Below are positions 34,826 through 45,620 of a stretch of 64,000 nucleotides of DNA, one piece after another (position 1 is the first letter of the stretch; each line of letters opens with the position of its first letter). Origin of the DNA: Meghimatium bilineatum (taxonomy: Eukaryota; Mollusca; Gastropoda; Stylommatophora; Philomycidae); contig CM067315.1 of assembly GCA_034231615.1 (NCBI GenBank), positions 34,303,156-34,367,155 of the forward strand. The letters run 5' to 3'. Below the pieces are notes generated by a model. That model was not told the origin of the DNA and made no database searches. It was given only the letters and a program-made list of their open reading frames with translations. The translations under genes and the position numbers were made by a program.

Positions 34826-35414
34826 ATACATATTACATAAACGTATAACCACACAATGATCAGATTTTTAATACTAACCGACAAAACAGATCGATGTTGA
34901 TGACAAATCTGTTTTGACACTTTCCTACTAAATGTATTACAATTAGGTACTGACTTTGCTTTATGTTTAACCACCTTACCAAAAACTTCTTTGTGTCTAC
35001 ATGAATATTCTTTATCCATTTTTAAATAGTGATTATAAAGTTACTCAACTGTAAATTATTTTTAAAAAGCCTAGAAAATGTTAAATAATCCAAATTAATT
35101 CTGACACCAACCTCACATTTAACAAGCCAAATTTGTGATATTTTTTTAAATAGCCAATATGGCAGCCCTGATATCTACCAACTTCCTCCTGATTTGACAA
35201 AACGGAGGGCTGGCACTTTTTTCCCCATTGAATGACCGTACTAACAAGACAATGTATTTTGGCGCTATAATTGAAGTGTGAAGTAGAGTAAAATCCCATT
35301 TTCACATGTTGCTATAGCAACTGATAGCATGTCGGATCTGACAGATAAACACAATGGCTTTCACTTTCTGCTATAAATCTAATATTTTTAATATTTATCA
35401 TATTTGTGTCTTAT

Positions 35415-35990
35415 AAGTTCCTCAAACTCCTGTTGATTAGTAGGATGTAGTCCGGAGAGCGGAATTCGTTGTGTCATGGTTAATAGCTTGGTTGAAATGT
35501 ATGCGCATTTTTGTCTAACGCGATTTCAGCGCGTATTTTTGGTCACGCTCACAGATTTGGACAGCCAACTTCCACTAACCATCATTACTCGCATCTTATG
35601 ACTAAACCACCTTATGACTAAACCATCTTACGACTAAACCATCTTACGACTAAACCATCTTACGACTAAACAATCTTACGACTAAACCATCTTACGACTA
35701 AACCACCTTACGACTTCAGTGTTCATTCTCACACTCCTGCAGATTAACAGGATGTAGTCTAGCCCTAACTCTAACCCTAACCCGAAGTAATCCTGATTTA
35801 CAGCTGAGCTGCGATAACAGCGCCTTTCAATCTGACATTGGATTTCAGCATGAATTATGAGTCACTTCGACACCTATGATATGGGACAACCAACGCCAAC
35901 CCTACAACTTATTTACTGGCTATTTACAACGTGAATGTCAGGTAAAATTACCGCTGTTCTCTGCTCCCCTATCAGACCCCGACAACTATC
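35415..35990 (+). mobile_element. Family B repeat split by a 16-bp minisatellite
   Basis: CTCAAACTCCTGTTGATTAG and AGGATGTAGTCCGGAGAG at 35420-35460, then a 16-bp array at 35588-35715 (TTACGACTAAACCATC, about nine copies). A second family B start follows at 35733 (CACACTCCTGCAGATTAACA), continuing to CTGCTCCCCTATCAGACC. The array unit contains TTACGAC, which is also the family B phrase CTTACGACATG, so the array probably grew from within the repeat. Confidence 0.7.
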
Positions 35991-36189
35991 AGCATATTCC
36001 CCCATTTTTCTTATTAGTCTCCTGCGGCATGCCCTCTGAATTACAAATTCACGCCCACATATTTGCAATGCTAGTTCAACTAATACCCGCACATCGTACT
36101 AGGCAATTAAAAGTAAGGTAAGTCCCATGGTTGCAATCTGCAGTTGGGGATGAAGATAACCCTTCATGTACTAAGCCGCAGCAACTATT

Positions 36190-36400
36190 ATGTGGGGTGA
36201 CCAGTTCCCTTCCTTGCTGTCTTTACCTCCCCTAACGCATGCGTCAGGTACTCAAACACAGCTGAGTCAACTGGAGAAACGGTCGAGTCAAGCGAGAAAT
36301 CACGACCCGGCCTTTTTGTTTCCAGACGTAGTTTCCAACCTGGCATGCTATAACCCGGTGATAGCAAGCAAGCTCACTATCAACTAGACTACCGCGTTCC
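36190..36400 (-). mobile_element. tRNA-derived SINE, family E
   Basis: Reverse complement: GCGGTAGTCTAGTTGATAGT, GAGCTTGCTTGCTATCACCG, GGTTATAGCATGCCAGGTTG and GAAACTACGTCTGG. The last blocks match the head at 33420-33456 (CAGCGTGCCAGGTTCG, then AAACTACGTCTGG). The remaining body includes a CGACCGTTTCTCCAG-like segment. Confidence 0.65.
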
Positions 36401-36479
36401 TCTACACAGACATAAAATAAAAAGTCACCAAAAGACAACGAATAATGGCGTTATGTTGAGACTGCTTCAATGACGTATG

Positions 36480-36830
36480 CTGAATGGAGACATCGTTGTT
36501 GATAACAAGAACAAGAAGAGATCATGTGAGAAATGAAGAGATCACAAGAACTGTTGGAACAACATCTGTGGTCAACTATATTGAAAAACAGACTGACATG
36601 GTTCAGCCACTTACTGAGAATGAACCCTTATTGGCTAGCGGCAAGAGCATACATGAGAATGGAAACAACAAGATACAGAGGAAGACCAAAATGATGGTGG
36701 ATTAAAGGAGTTACCAATAGTGAGACGTCACATATTACTGTATATCAAGCGACCAGACGTGCTATAACTCGAAAGCTGATCGCCAATCATTCCTGCGACA
36801 TCTTACAGTAAAAGTTGAGAACAGACAACA
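36480..36830 (+). mobile_element. Non-LTR retrotransposon RT C-terminal fragment
   Basis: Frames around 36500-36700 read TVGTTSVVNYIEKQ, then in a shifted frame LTWFSHLLRMNPYWLAARAY, then RYRGRPKW. This is the same part of the RT as at 31200-31380 but from a different subfamily. Confidence 0.65.
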
Positions 36831-37269
36831 GAGATAATAGTTAACTCAGAAGATAATAAAACTGTCGATACGCAGTATACATAGAGACACTACAATTTAC
36901 AAGACGTACTACAGGTAGGTCAAGACACTTCAAGCTTGTCTCTAGTGCCATCACAATATTTTATAAGTAGACTTCAAGAAATTAGGTGCCAGCATTGAAG
37001 ATTGTAGTTGTAAATCCTGAATCTTGAAGGTGGGTAAATCCTGAATCTTGAAGGTATGTCTAATAAAGTTCAGGAGATAGAGAGTTATGAAGAATTGCAT
37101 ACGGTGTGATATGTTTGATTCTTTTTTCCTTATATGGAACAAAACAACAGCGCACACAAACACAAGCATATATATCACACAATGACATTGGGTAAAAGGG
37201 CATGAGCCCTCGGACCGCTGGATAAGCAACCAGCCATTATACCCGTCACAAGACTGTGATATGTGTGAT

Positions 37270-37765
37270 TTTATTCGCCACGAGTGTGTGTGACTTTGAT
37301 TCTAATCGTTACCAGAGTGTATGACTTATCGTCTTTACTCGTCTCGAATGTATGTGCCTTGTCTGCTTCTACTTGTCACCAGAGTGTATGCCCTGTATGC
37401 TTCTACTCGTCACCAGAGTGCGTGCCTTGTCTGCTTCTACTCGTCACCAGAGGGTGTGCCCTGTATGCTTCTACTCGTCACCAGAGTGCGTGCCTTGTCT
37501 GCTTCTACTCGTCACCAGAGGGTGTGCCTTATCTGCTTCTACTCGTCACCAGAGTGTGTGCCTTGTCTGCTTCTTCTCGTCACCACAGGGTGTGCCTTGT
37601 CTGCTTCTACTCGTCATTACAGTGTGTGTCTTGTCTGCTTCTACTCGTCACTACAGTGTGTGTCTTGTATGCTTCTACTCGTCACTAGAGTGTGTACCGT
37701 GTCTGCTTCTACTCGTCACTAGAGTGTGTACCGTGTCTGCTTCTACTCGTCACAACATTGTATGA
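37270..37765. repeat. 34-bp minisatellite open in all three plus frames
   Basis: About 14 copies of TCTGCTTCTACTCGTCACCA followed by GAGTGTGTGCCTTG. A 34-bp unit shifts frame each copy, and none of its three frames contains a stop, so three overlapping plus-strand open frames of 133 to 137 codons result. No start context, splice site or domain supports coding. Confidence 0.93.
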
Positions 37766-37904
37766 CCTATCTGATTATATATGTTGTCGGTGTATAAATA
37801 ATTATTAAAAAAACTATTAAAGAATTATCAAAGAGAATTGACGTGTCTGCTCTACCAGTTACCGAAGCGTGTAATTGAGTGATAAAGGGCACCCCGTTCT
37901 TTGT

Positions 37905-38600
37905 ATTAAAAAATTACACCACAATACATGAGCCTAGCTTTAATTATATATCTGTTGCACCACAATACATTGCCCTAGCTTTAATCATTTATCTAACAAT
38001 ACAACCCATTAGCTTTAATCATTTATCTATTGCACACAACAATACAGCCCACTAGCTTTAATCATTTATATATTACACCACAATATAGCACCCTAGCTTT
38101 AATCATCTATCTAACAATACAACCCATTAGCTTTAATCATTTATCTATTGCACACAACAATACAGCCCACTAGCTTTAATCATTTATCTAACAATACATC
38201 CCACTAGCTTTAATCATTTATCTAACAATACATCCCACTAGCTTTAATCATTTATCTAACAATACATCCCACTAGCTTTAATCATTTATCTAACAATACA
38301 TCCCACTAGCTTTAATCATCAAGCATTATTACCCGGTAGCAATCTCTTAACTGTGTACATCACTTGTAAAACATGAATAGAACATCTGTGCAATACTGAT
38401 GCAACAATGGTGGTACAATATTGATTCAATATTTGTGCAACATTAATATAACAGTGGTACAATATTTCCACTGCAATGTTATAAAATTGGCACAGCTTGT
38501 ACAGTATTAGTTCAGCATTGATTCTACACTTTCAAAAAACTGGTACGGCATTGATAAAACAATGGTACAACAATTTCACACCATTGGTACAATATTGATA
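37905..38600. repeat. 34-bp minisatellite and a degenerate neighbour
   Basis: 37905-38320: about twelve copies of AGCTTTAATCATTTATCTAA followed by CAATACATCCCACT, some with a TTGCACA insertion. 38400-38600: weak repeats around CATTGGTACAATATTGATAC, related in wording to the array at 39830. Confidence 0.85.
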
Positions 38601-38659
38601 CAAAGTTTGCACAACATTTCATCCTCATTAAATGCCGTCACCGCAACGAAGGTTAGATG

Positions 38660-39830
38660 CAACGGACCCCCAATAACCCCTGTCTCTTGTCTTGATAGTG
38701 CACTAAACTAGACTGTAACCTGTCCATGTCGTGATGTTACTCTACCACTTGTATCTCTGCCTACCTCTTGCTAGCCTCCCCTCGACTCTACCCTCACATA
38801 AGATCTTCAACAAGGTGTCGTGTCTTGTAATATGTCCAAAATACCTTATTTGTTTGATCTGTATTTCCTTTAATACTTATATTTGGTGCGTATGTCAGAC
38901 CATCGTCTGCCAAACATACTTCTCTATTGTGAGCTGGAGACGGGCACACGATCTCAAGGTGGCCAAAATAAGCGCTGCAAGGACTCGTTAAAGAACTCAC
39001 TGAAAGCCTTTGAAATAGACCACGATACATGGGAAGAACTTGCACAAAATAGATCTACATGTCGTTCTAAAATAACAAAGAGCGCATCATCTTGTGAAAA
39101 GAGGAGAAATGCAGCAGCTCAACAGCGGAGAGCAGCTAGAAAGTCACGGATAGACCGAGATCCGTCTACTATCGTCATTCCATGTCCGAACTGTCCAAGG
39201 AAATTTACAGCTCGAATGAGGCTCATTAGCCGTCTACTAACTCATAATCAAGTACATAACTCTAATTGAATTTTCAAAAGTGGATGTAACAAATGGTCAT
39301 CATCACTTGTGATGGACGAACAACAAACAACTTATTCATACAAAGTGTTAGAACACTTTATTCGTTTTCTTCTCTTTCCATGAAATTTTCCCTATTCTTC
39401 TATATATCCAAATCTCAAAGGCATCAATTATGTCTTCTAGTTGTTTTTTTACATTGTCCATGTTCTTGAGCCATACGTTAATATTGAATAGGTCTAGCAT
39501 TTTCTAATTCTCATTTTCAACTTGTTTGAAATTGGTTTAGATGTTAATATTTTCCTCGTGTCATTGAATGTACTTTTAGCCATTCATATTCTCCTTTTAA
39601 ACTCGGTTTCCCATCTGCCGTCATTTATGACTATGTGTCCAAGATATTGGTAATGATCTACTTGTTGTAGTGTATCTCATTGTATTTGTATGTTTAGCAT
39701 CTGTTCTGCAATGTTGCTGATTATCATGGGTTTTTTTTTTGGAAGTGTATATCTAATCCATATTCTTTACTTGACTTATTGACGTGATCTATTAGTCTTT
39801 TAGTTCCCGTTCACAACACTGGAACTACAT
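38660..39830 (-). mobile_element. Non-LTR retrotransposon (minus) split by a plus-strand retroelement
   Basis: From 39830 down, the minus strand shows RT sequence in broken frames: LKRLIDHVNKSSKEYGLDI, a YLGHIVIND-like stretch, then an IWIYRRIGKISWKEKKTNK-like stretch near 39345-39420. The element resumes at 38883-38660 with IKGNTDQTNKVFWTYYKTRH. The gap between (about 38884-39335) is filled by the plus-strand element listed next. Confidence 0.7.
38884..39335 (+). mobile_element. Non-LTR retrotransposon 3' fragment, nested
   Basis: The open frame reads MVRMSDHRLPNILLYCELET, GGQNKRCKDSLKNSLKAFE, DTWEELAQNRSTCR and ends with a C2H2-like finger (CPNCPRKFTARMRL, His residues following). This is the same domain layout as the tails at 24900-25260 and 44620-44990. 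The end TCACTTGTGATGGACGAACA parallels the ends of those copies. Confidence 0.85.
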
Positions 39831-40000
39831 TGATGCACCACCGGTACACCATCAGTTTACATGGATGTTCTTTGGTACAACACTTGCACACACCACTGGT
39901 ACAACATTTACACACTACTGGTACAACACAAGTACTATACTACACAACACTTGCACACAACACTGGTACAATACATGTATAACACTTACAAGGAAGACCA
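39830..40000. repeat. Degenerate GGTACAACACTTGCACA minisatellite, interrupted
   Basis: About nine worn copies of GGTACAACACTTGCACACA. A single further copy appears at 40578-40595, on the far side of the RNase H fragment at 40040-40545, so the retroelement piece probably landed inside the array. Confidence 0.75.
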
Positions 40001-40039
40001 GTACACCAAGCCAATGAAGCCTTTACCGGAACAACAAGC

Positions 40040-40545
40040 AGTCTAACAATGGAAGAATTTGCTGTAACACATGCACTTAACTGGCTGGAATCACAAGCCT
40101 ATTCCCGTGCGTGTTTATTAAGTGACTCAATGAATATGTTTCAGAAATTCAAAACAGATGGTGCAGGAAGAGGATGGGTGGAGTCATTAGAGAGAGCTAA
40201 AATGTAGGCCACACAGCGAATATTCACGCTTATATCTTTGTCCCCGGACACTGGTGTGGAGGGAAACTAACGGGCCGACCAATTAGCTAGTCTCGCCATC
40301 ATAACAGATGGTCAGTCTATGAACTCATTGCTTTTGGTGAGTCCGCACGATCAGACGATTTTAAGATAAATTAGCATGAGCCAATGTCGAGAATGCGCGA
40401 ATTTGGAGTGGGCATAGGCGTGGTCTGTAGAGAACACCTAACAAAGATTTCAAAAAGAGCAGAACATACAACCGGAACCATCAGCCGTTATATCCTGAGA
40501 GATTTACTGAAGCGGATTTACCTATGGACATTCCCGGTGTGCTAA
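40040..40545 (+). mobile_element. RNase H domain remnant of a non-LTR retrotransposon
   Basis: Reads EEFAVTHALNWLESQAYSRA, CLLSDSMNMFQKFKTDGAG (SDS catalytic strand), a stop, then IFVPGH followed by a decayed GNExAD segment. The tail matches 33560-33800. It is inactive because of the stop and the frame changes. Confidence 0.75.
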
Positions 40546-40594
40546 GAGGTCAATCAACATATCTAATACCTAATCTGGTACAACACTTGCACAC

Positions 40595-40715
40595 CATCTT
40601 CATACAGTCCACCTTCATACAGTCCACCTTCATACAGTCCACCTTCATACAGTCCACCTTCATACAGTCCACCTTCATAAAGTCCACCTTCATACAGTCC
40701 ACCTTCATACAGTTT
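40595..40715. repeat. 15-bp minisatellite next to the neurocalcin donor site
   Basis: Eight near-identical copies of CAGTCCACCTTCATA, about 175 bp into the intron after the N-terminal neurocalcin exon. Read-through of that exon on the minus strand stays open into this array and ends with repeated YEGGL peptides. The clear donor site at 40890 shows that this is intron. Confidence 0.95.
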
Positions 40716-40889
40716 TGAGTTATGAACACTGGAACGAAAGTGGATGAGAAAAGAGCAAGTGGAAATGCAGAGATAAATTGAAACAATGAGAATGAGACAA
40801 AAAAAGATGATGGTAAGGATAAAGAAAAAGGAGGAGTTATAATAAAATAAGAAAGCTAAGATGAGTATGAAAAGATACAGCAAACTTAC

Positions 40890-41267
40890 CGTTACAATCT
40901 CCAGCATTTCTTGTCGAGAGATGTAGCCATTACCATCGAGGTCGTACATACTGAAGGCCCATCTTAGTTTCTGCTCCAACTTTCCTCGTGACGTCACACT
41001 CAGGGCACAGATAAACTCACGGAAGTCTATAGACCCATCGCCGTTTGTATCAAAAGTACGGAAAACGTGCTCTGCAAACCGAGAGGCGTCTCCGTATGGA
41101 AAGAAATTTCCGTATATTTTCTTAAACTCTTCTACGGAAAGATGGCCGCTGGGGCAGTCTTTGAGGAAACCCTTGTACCATTCCTGTAGTTCTTCTTCTG
41201 TAAACTGTGTCTGATGTCGTAGGTCTTCTAGCACTTCTGGTTTCAATTTGCTGTTCTGTTTGCCCAT
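40890..41267 (-). CDS. NCALD: Neurocalcin/hippocalcin-type calcium sensor, N-terminal coding exon
   Basis: Encodes 126 residues starting [16 protein letters not shown]. Gly2 and the following context make a myristoylation signal, as in all neurocalcins and hippocalcins. EF-hand 1 is degenerate ([11 protein letters not shown], with the family's Cys-Pro), EF-hand 2 is [13 protein letters not shown] and EF-hand 3 is [13 protein letters not shown]. The coding part ends EMLEIVT at a splice donor (ACG followed by GTAAGT on the minus strand), phase 0, and joins the exon at 12629-12832 to give 193 residues. Any 5' non-coding exon must lie at higher coordinates. The palindromic element begins about 4.3 kb upstream. 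Molluscs have a known neurocalcin (aplycalcin of Aplysia). I infer that this is its relative. Confidence 0.96.
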
Positions 41268-41514
41268 TGCCCAGCCGCCTTGACTGTGCTGCTCCTAATG
41301 CGCTTGCTGTGAGCTGTTTTCTACACGAGGAGTCTTCCCACCTACTACTGATGATGTGTGTACGGCAAACTTATCTCTGCCTGGTATAGATTGATCCCTA
41401 GCATAGACGGATCGCACAGGTACAGGTGTATCACCTTAAGTGCAGAAGTCTTGTATTTCAGAATTACTAAAAGCACAGAATTAAAACCAAAATTTCAGAC
41501 GTCCCCTGAAGTTT

Positions 41515-42030
41515 AGTTGAGACTTGTCACCTGACTGTAGATGCTCACCACGAGTAGATATTTGTTACCTGAACTGCAGAACTGCCCACCTCAAGCACAG
41601 ACTTTTTACCTGAACTGTAGACTGCTTACCTCAAGCAAAGGATTCTTATCTGAAACGCAGACTGCTCAATTGAAGTTCCCAGGTATCACATGAAAGGCAG
41701 CTTACCTAAAACAATAAATAAAAATTATCTTCATACCTGTACACCTTCTGATACAGAATTACAGGTACTAGACTAAGTTAACGTATAGAGAGTAGATTGA
41801 TAAAACTGTCATTGTTGTGTGTGGCCGTGTGGAATGTGCTGATGAGGAGTGAGTGAGAGGTTGCGAAGTCCCAATTAAACATAGCACAGCGGCTGAATAA
41901 TAGATCACAGTGGATAATATGGACATGTAACAACAGGTGAGTAATAGATTGCATTGGAAAACATGGATGATAACAACAGGTGAATAATATATCACATGAA
42001 AAACAAGGCCATGTAACTACAGGTGTATAC
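41515..42030. repeat. Two degenerate tandem repeats upstream of neurocalcin
   Basis: 41515-41700: about six worn ~30-bp copies around CACCTGAACTGCAGACTGCT. 41880-42030: three ~45-bp copies around AACAACAGGTGAATAATAGA. A (CT)n tract follows at 42095-42112. Confidence 0.7.
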
Positions 42031-42405
42031 TCCTGTACAATTAAACTCTTTAGCTGTTCCATATTCCACATATGTCAATGTACTTTTTCTTCACCTCTCT
42101 CTCTCTCTCTCTAGTGCACAACCTTATTTGTTGTCCGGGACAGTTACTGCTTTAAGCAACATTAACAAATACACACACAAGGCAAGATAGAGACAGACAG
42201 AAGTAGACAGGGAGATATAAACACAGGTAACTTGAATAGCAAAAACACCGGGATATACAGGTGCATTACATAGCAATAATAATTATTATAATAACAACAA
42301 ATATGTGAAACGTGATGGTCTCAGGGTTGTCACAATAGAACCATCAGCACAAGAAGCTCTCTATACATCGCTATCTCGGCGATTAGGCGGCATACACAAA
42401 CAATA

Positions 42406-42650
42406 CAGTGGAATCCCTATATAGCGCATCCTTTTATAACAAATTTCCCTGTTTAAGAACGCTTTTCAAAATCCCAAACTATCTTTATTCTTTATTGTTT
42501 GTACTGTACATAGCGAATTTCTCTATTACATACATATTTCGTCAGTCCTAACCAAGTTTTTATAATAGAATTTGATTGCATATATCGAGTTTCTCTTATT
42601 ACAAACATATTTCGTCTGTCCGGGCCAAGTTGTTATAATGGAGTATGGCT
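42406..42650 (+). mobile_element. pogo/Tigger-like MITE, copy 2
   Basis: The left TIR CAGTGGAATCCCTATATAGC is preceded by TA (42404-42405). The right end is degraded near GTTGTTATAATGGAGTATGG. The interior contains a partly repeated ATTACATACATATTTCGTC / ATTACAAACATATTTCGTC block. It is homologous to 7725-7902. Confidence 0.7.
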
Positions 42651-42864
42651 AATAATAATAACATCCATTTCCCGTTAGAATCAGGAAAGGGAAGGTGTGT
42701 AACTGTTAGCACAAAAAGCTCGCCATACTTCTCTTGGCAGTACGGACAAGTAGAAAAATCATGCCCTAACTATTCCTTCATGTTATCATATGAACGGATT
42801 AAAATCATGCCCAGGCTATTCCTTCATGTTATCAGGCCATGATTTTCCATTTCCACTTCTAACA

Positions 42865-43150
42865 TAGTGACAATCCAAGAAAATTTCATCACTAGACAGA
42901 CATGGAGACAATCCAAGAAAAATTCATCACTAGACAGATATGGAGACAATCCAAGAAAAATTCATCACTAGACAGACATGGAGACAATCCAAGAAAAATT
43001 CATCACTAGACAGACATGGAGACAATCCAAGAAATATTCATCACTAGACAGACATGGAGACAATCCAAGAAAAATTCATCACTAGACAGACATGGAGACA
43101 ATCCAAGAAATATTCATCACTAGACAGACATGGAGACAATCGAAGACAAA
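42865..43150. repeat. 38-bp minisatellite
   Basis: About 7.5 copies of GACATGGAGACAATCCAAGA followed by AAAATTCATCACTAGACA. Confidence 0.95.
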
Positions 43151-43164
43151 GTCAGCCAGAGGCA

Positions 43165-43860
43165 GACACCATCATTATCATCAAACTCATAATCCTTCAG
43201 GGCGGTAGGTGTGACACTGGAAGCATCAGCACACAACAATTTTGTCTTGCCTCTCTGATCGCTGTTCTTTATTTTAAGCGTGGAGAATTTTAATCCTGTC
43301 CAGGTTTTAATATTATCAAGATATACTTTCCTCTGGTCATCTCTTCTTCTATCTTATCTGTATATCTAATCTAATCTATTCTATTCTAATCTAATCTATT
43401 CTATCCTAATCTAATCTATTATATCCTAATCTATTCTATTCTATTCTAATCTAATCTAATCTATTCTATTCTAATCTATTCTATTCTAATCTATTCTAAT
43501 CTATCCTAATCTAATCTATTCTAATCTATTCTAATCTATCCTAATCTAATCTATCCTAATATAATATATTCTAATCTATTCTATTCTAATCTAATCTATT
43601 CTAATCTAATCTATTCTAATCTAATCTATCCTAATCTAATCTATCCTAATCTAATCTATTATAATCTATTCTAATCTAATCTATCCTAATCTAATCTATC
43701 ATAATCTAATCTATCCTAATCTAATCTATCCTAATCTAATCTATCCTAATCTAATCTATTCTAATCTAATATAATCTATCCTAATCGAATCTATTCTAAT
43801 CTATTCTATCCTAATCTAATCTATCCTAATATATTCTAATCTAATCAATCTATATGTCTA
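43165..43860 (-). mobile_element. RTE-like 3' end followed by expanded TCTAA/TCTAT satellite
   Basis: 43165-43345 carries the family 3' end (ACTCATAATCCTTCAGGGCG, GTGTGACACTGGAAGCATCA) and the upstream piece CTGTCCAGGTTTTAATATTA. 43345-43860 is a long array of 5-bp and 10-bp words (CTAAT, CTATT, CTATC). The array abuts the fragment on its 5' side, so it may have grown at a former insertion junction. Confidence 0.7.
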
Positions 43861-43879
43861 TCTATGATCCTTCATCACC

Positions 43880-44350
43880 GAATATGGTGCTAAGGACAAA
43901 GGATAGAAATCAGAGCTTTCCATCTTCGAGCAATGTGATGCTGTATGTACTTCGTGCATGTTGTTGAGACCCAAAGTCGTACCCTCTTTGATGGTTGTTC
44001 TGCGAAGTCTTTCTTGATCTACTTTTTCTTTTGCCTTCTGGTACCCATTTTAATGTTTGTAGTGGCAGTCGCGTGGCCGTATGGATAGAGCGCCGGTCTC
44101 AGAAGCGTGAGATCCCGGGTTCAATCTACGGCTAGGATAAGAATTTTTGTCTTTCGGATGTGCAATAAAAAATTATTCCTGCACATGCCGCGGCGTTTAT
44201 TTCAACGGCCAAAAAGCCTCTCTGCACTACTTAAAAAGAAAACAGGGAGTAATTAAAGAAAGAGTTTTAGTGGCAGTCTGTTTTCGTCCATTCTAAGTAC
44301 ATATCCGATATAAGGCCATCGCTGTCTTATTCACACTCGACCGTTCCTAG
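43880..44350 (-). mobile_element. Non-LTR retrotransposon fragment split by a SINE
   Basis: Homologous to 29430-29880 (GAGACCCAAAGTCGTACCCT, GATGGTTGTTCTGCGAAG, TTTGCCTTCTGGTACCCA). The SINE at 44069-44267 interrupts it, and the sequence resumes with TCTGTTTTCGTCCATTC. No long frame is open. Confidence 0.55.
44069..44267 (+). mobile_element. tRNA-derived SINE, family F, with 9-bp target duplication
   Basis: The head TCGCGTGGCCGTATGGATAG, AGCGCCGGTCTCAGAAG and the B-box CCGGGTTCAATCTACGG are in tRNA order. The body ends with AAAAGCCTCTCTGCACTACT and an A-rich stretch. The 9-mer TAGTGGCAG flanks it on both sides (44060-44068 and 44268-44276), as expected for LINE-driven insertion. Confidence 0.88.
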
Positions 44351-44489
44351 TAAAACAGTTTTAGACAGTGAGTCGTACGTGAGTTACATGTCCACACCAA
44401 ACAAGTTTACGCAGTTTCAGCACTGCTAAAAATGGTTGCTGATAACCTATAAGTTTATTTCTGTTTATATTTGCCTTGTGTTCTATATA

Positions 44490-45085
44490 AACTTACCTGC
44501 CTACGTAAATTACTAAACATCCATTGGTGGGACAAAGTACCAGACTACGAGGTCTTGGACAAATCAACTTCAATAAGCATACACACAATACTTATGAAGG
44601 CGCAAGCACGCTGGGCAGGCCATCTTGTGCGTATGGAGAACTCGCGTTTGCCAAAACATATATATTATGGAGAACTCAAGGCAGGATTTTGAAAAGCTGG
44701 TGGACAGAAAAAGCGATTCAAAGACACGCTCAAGTCATCCTTGAAACATCTTAACATTGACGTAGGCGCTTGGGAGAGCCTCGCTCAGGATAGAACAGCA
44801 TGGCGTTACAGCAATAGAACGGGAGCACTAGCGGCGGAAGAATTCAGACAAGATACTGCAAGACAGAAGCGGACACGTAGAAAAGAAAAAACATCTCAAC
44901 CTCACACAGATACCTTCTATTGTTGTCAATTCTGTAAAAGAACATTTTGTGCGCGCATTGGACTATCTAGTCATTTAAAAACGCACTATTAACTTTATTA
45001 TTTAATTATTTATTGTTATTATTATTATTATGGTTGAGTTTTTGGTCATCGTCGATCACGACGGACGAACATCATCATCATATAA
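44490..45085 (+). mobile_element. Non-LTR retrotransposon 3' fragment, little diverged
   Basis: Nearly identical to 24775-25362: LTCLRKLLNIHWWDKVPDYE, then SISIHTILMKAQARWAGHL and the C2H2-like finger (CQFCKRTFCARIGLSSH), followed by an ATC tail. A TGA interrupts after LKAGF (44692). The high match to the 24-kb copy implies recent activity of this family. Confidence 0.88.
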
Positions 45086-45344
45086 ACTAATTATTTACAA
45101 ACGCCTGCAGACCACGTAGGCAGGCTTCGAATCAGCTCTCGTACAACTTTATCCATGACAAAACATGTGCAACTGTTACTTAACAACAATTGCTGAATGG
45201 ATCAATGTTATTTCAAACACATAGACCCGCTTCAGTGCGCATGTTCGGAAGTGCCAGCACCTATTGTTTACGTGAGGTCATCAGGGAAGATTAGTAATGT
45301 TTTCTGCCAAGACTACGTGTGACTCAATCTGTAGCATTGGCATT

Positions 45345-45475
45345 ATAGAGTTCTATCCCAGGTCATCATCAGCAGGTTCTATCCCAGGTCATCATCAGCA
45401 GGTTCTATCCCAGGTCATCATCAGCAGGTTCTATCCCAGGTCATCATCAGCAGGTTCTATCCCAGGTCATCAAGG
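45345..45475. repeat. 26-bp minisatellite
   Basis: Five copies of GTTCTATCCCAGGTCATCAT followed by CAGCAG. It lies 135 bp left of the palindromic element. Confidence 0.93.
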
Positions 45476-45604
45476 GAGAAAAGTTTTAGTGTCAGGTAAC
45501 AACCCTAAATTGGAAATGGATGGCTGGGGATGGCTATCGACAGAACTACAGAACAAGAAGAAACATGAAGAAAGCAACAATGAGGATCAGAAGTAGCAAA
45601 TAGG

Positions 45605-45610
45605 TGAGGG
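45605..45610. repeat. Target site duplication, left (TGAGGG)
   Basis: TGAGGG immediately precedes the first base of the palindrome. The same hexamer follows its last base. Confidence 0.8.
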
Positions 45611-45620
45611 AGTAGTATAT

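Noticed and set aside
40563..40889. Extension of the neurocalcin frame into YEGGL repeats
   Set aside because: A clean donor site at 40890 and a perfectly phased downstream exon at 12629-12832 restore the family's normal 193-residue protein. The extension is intron plus a 15-bp minisatellite.
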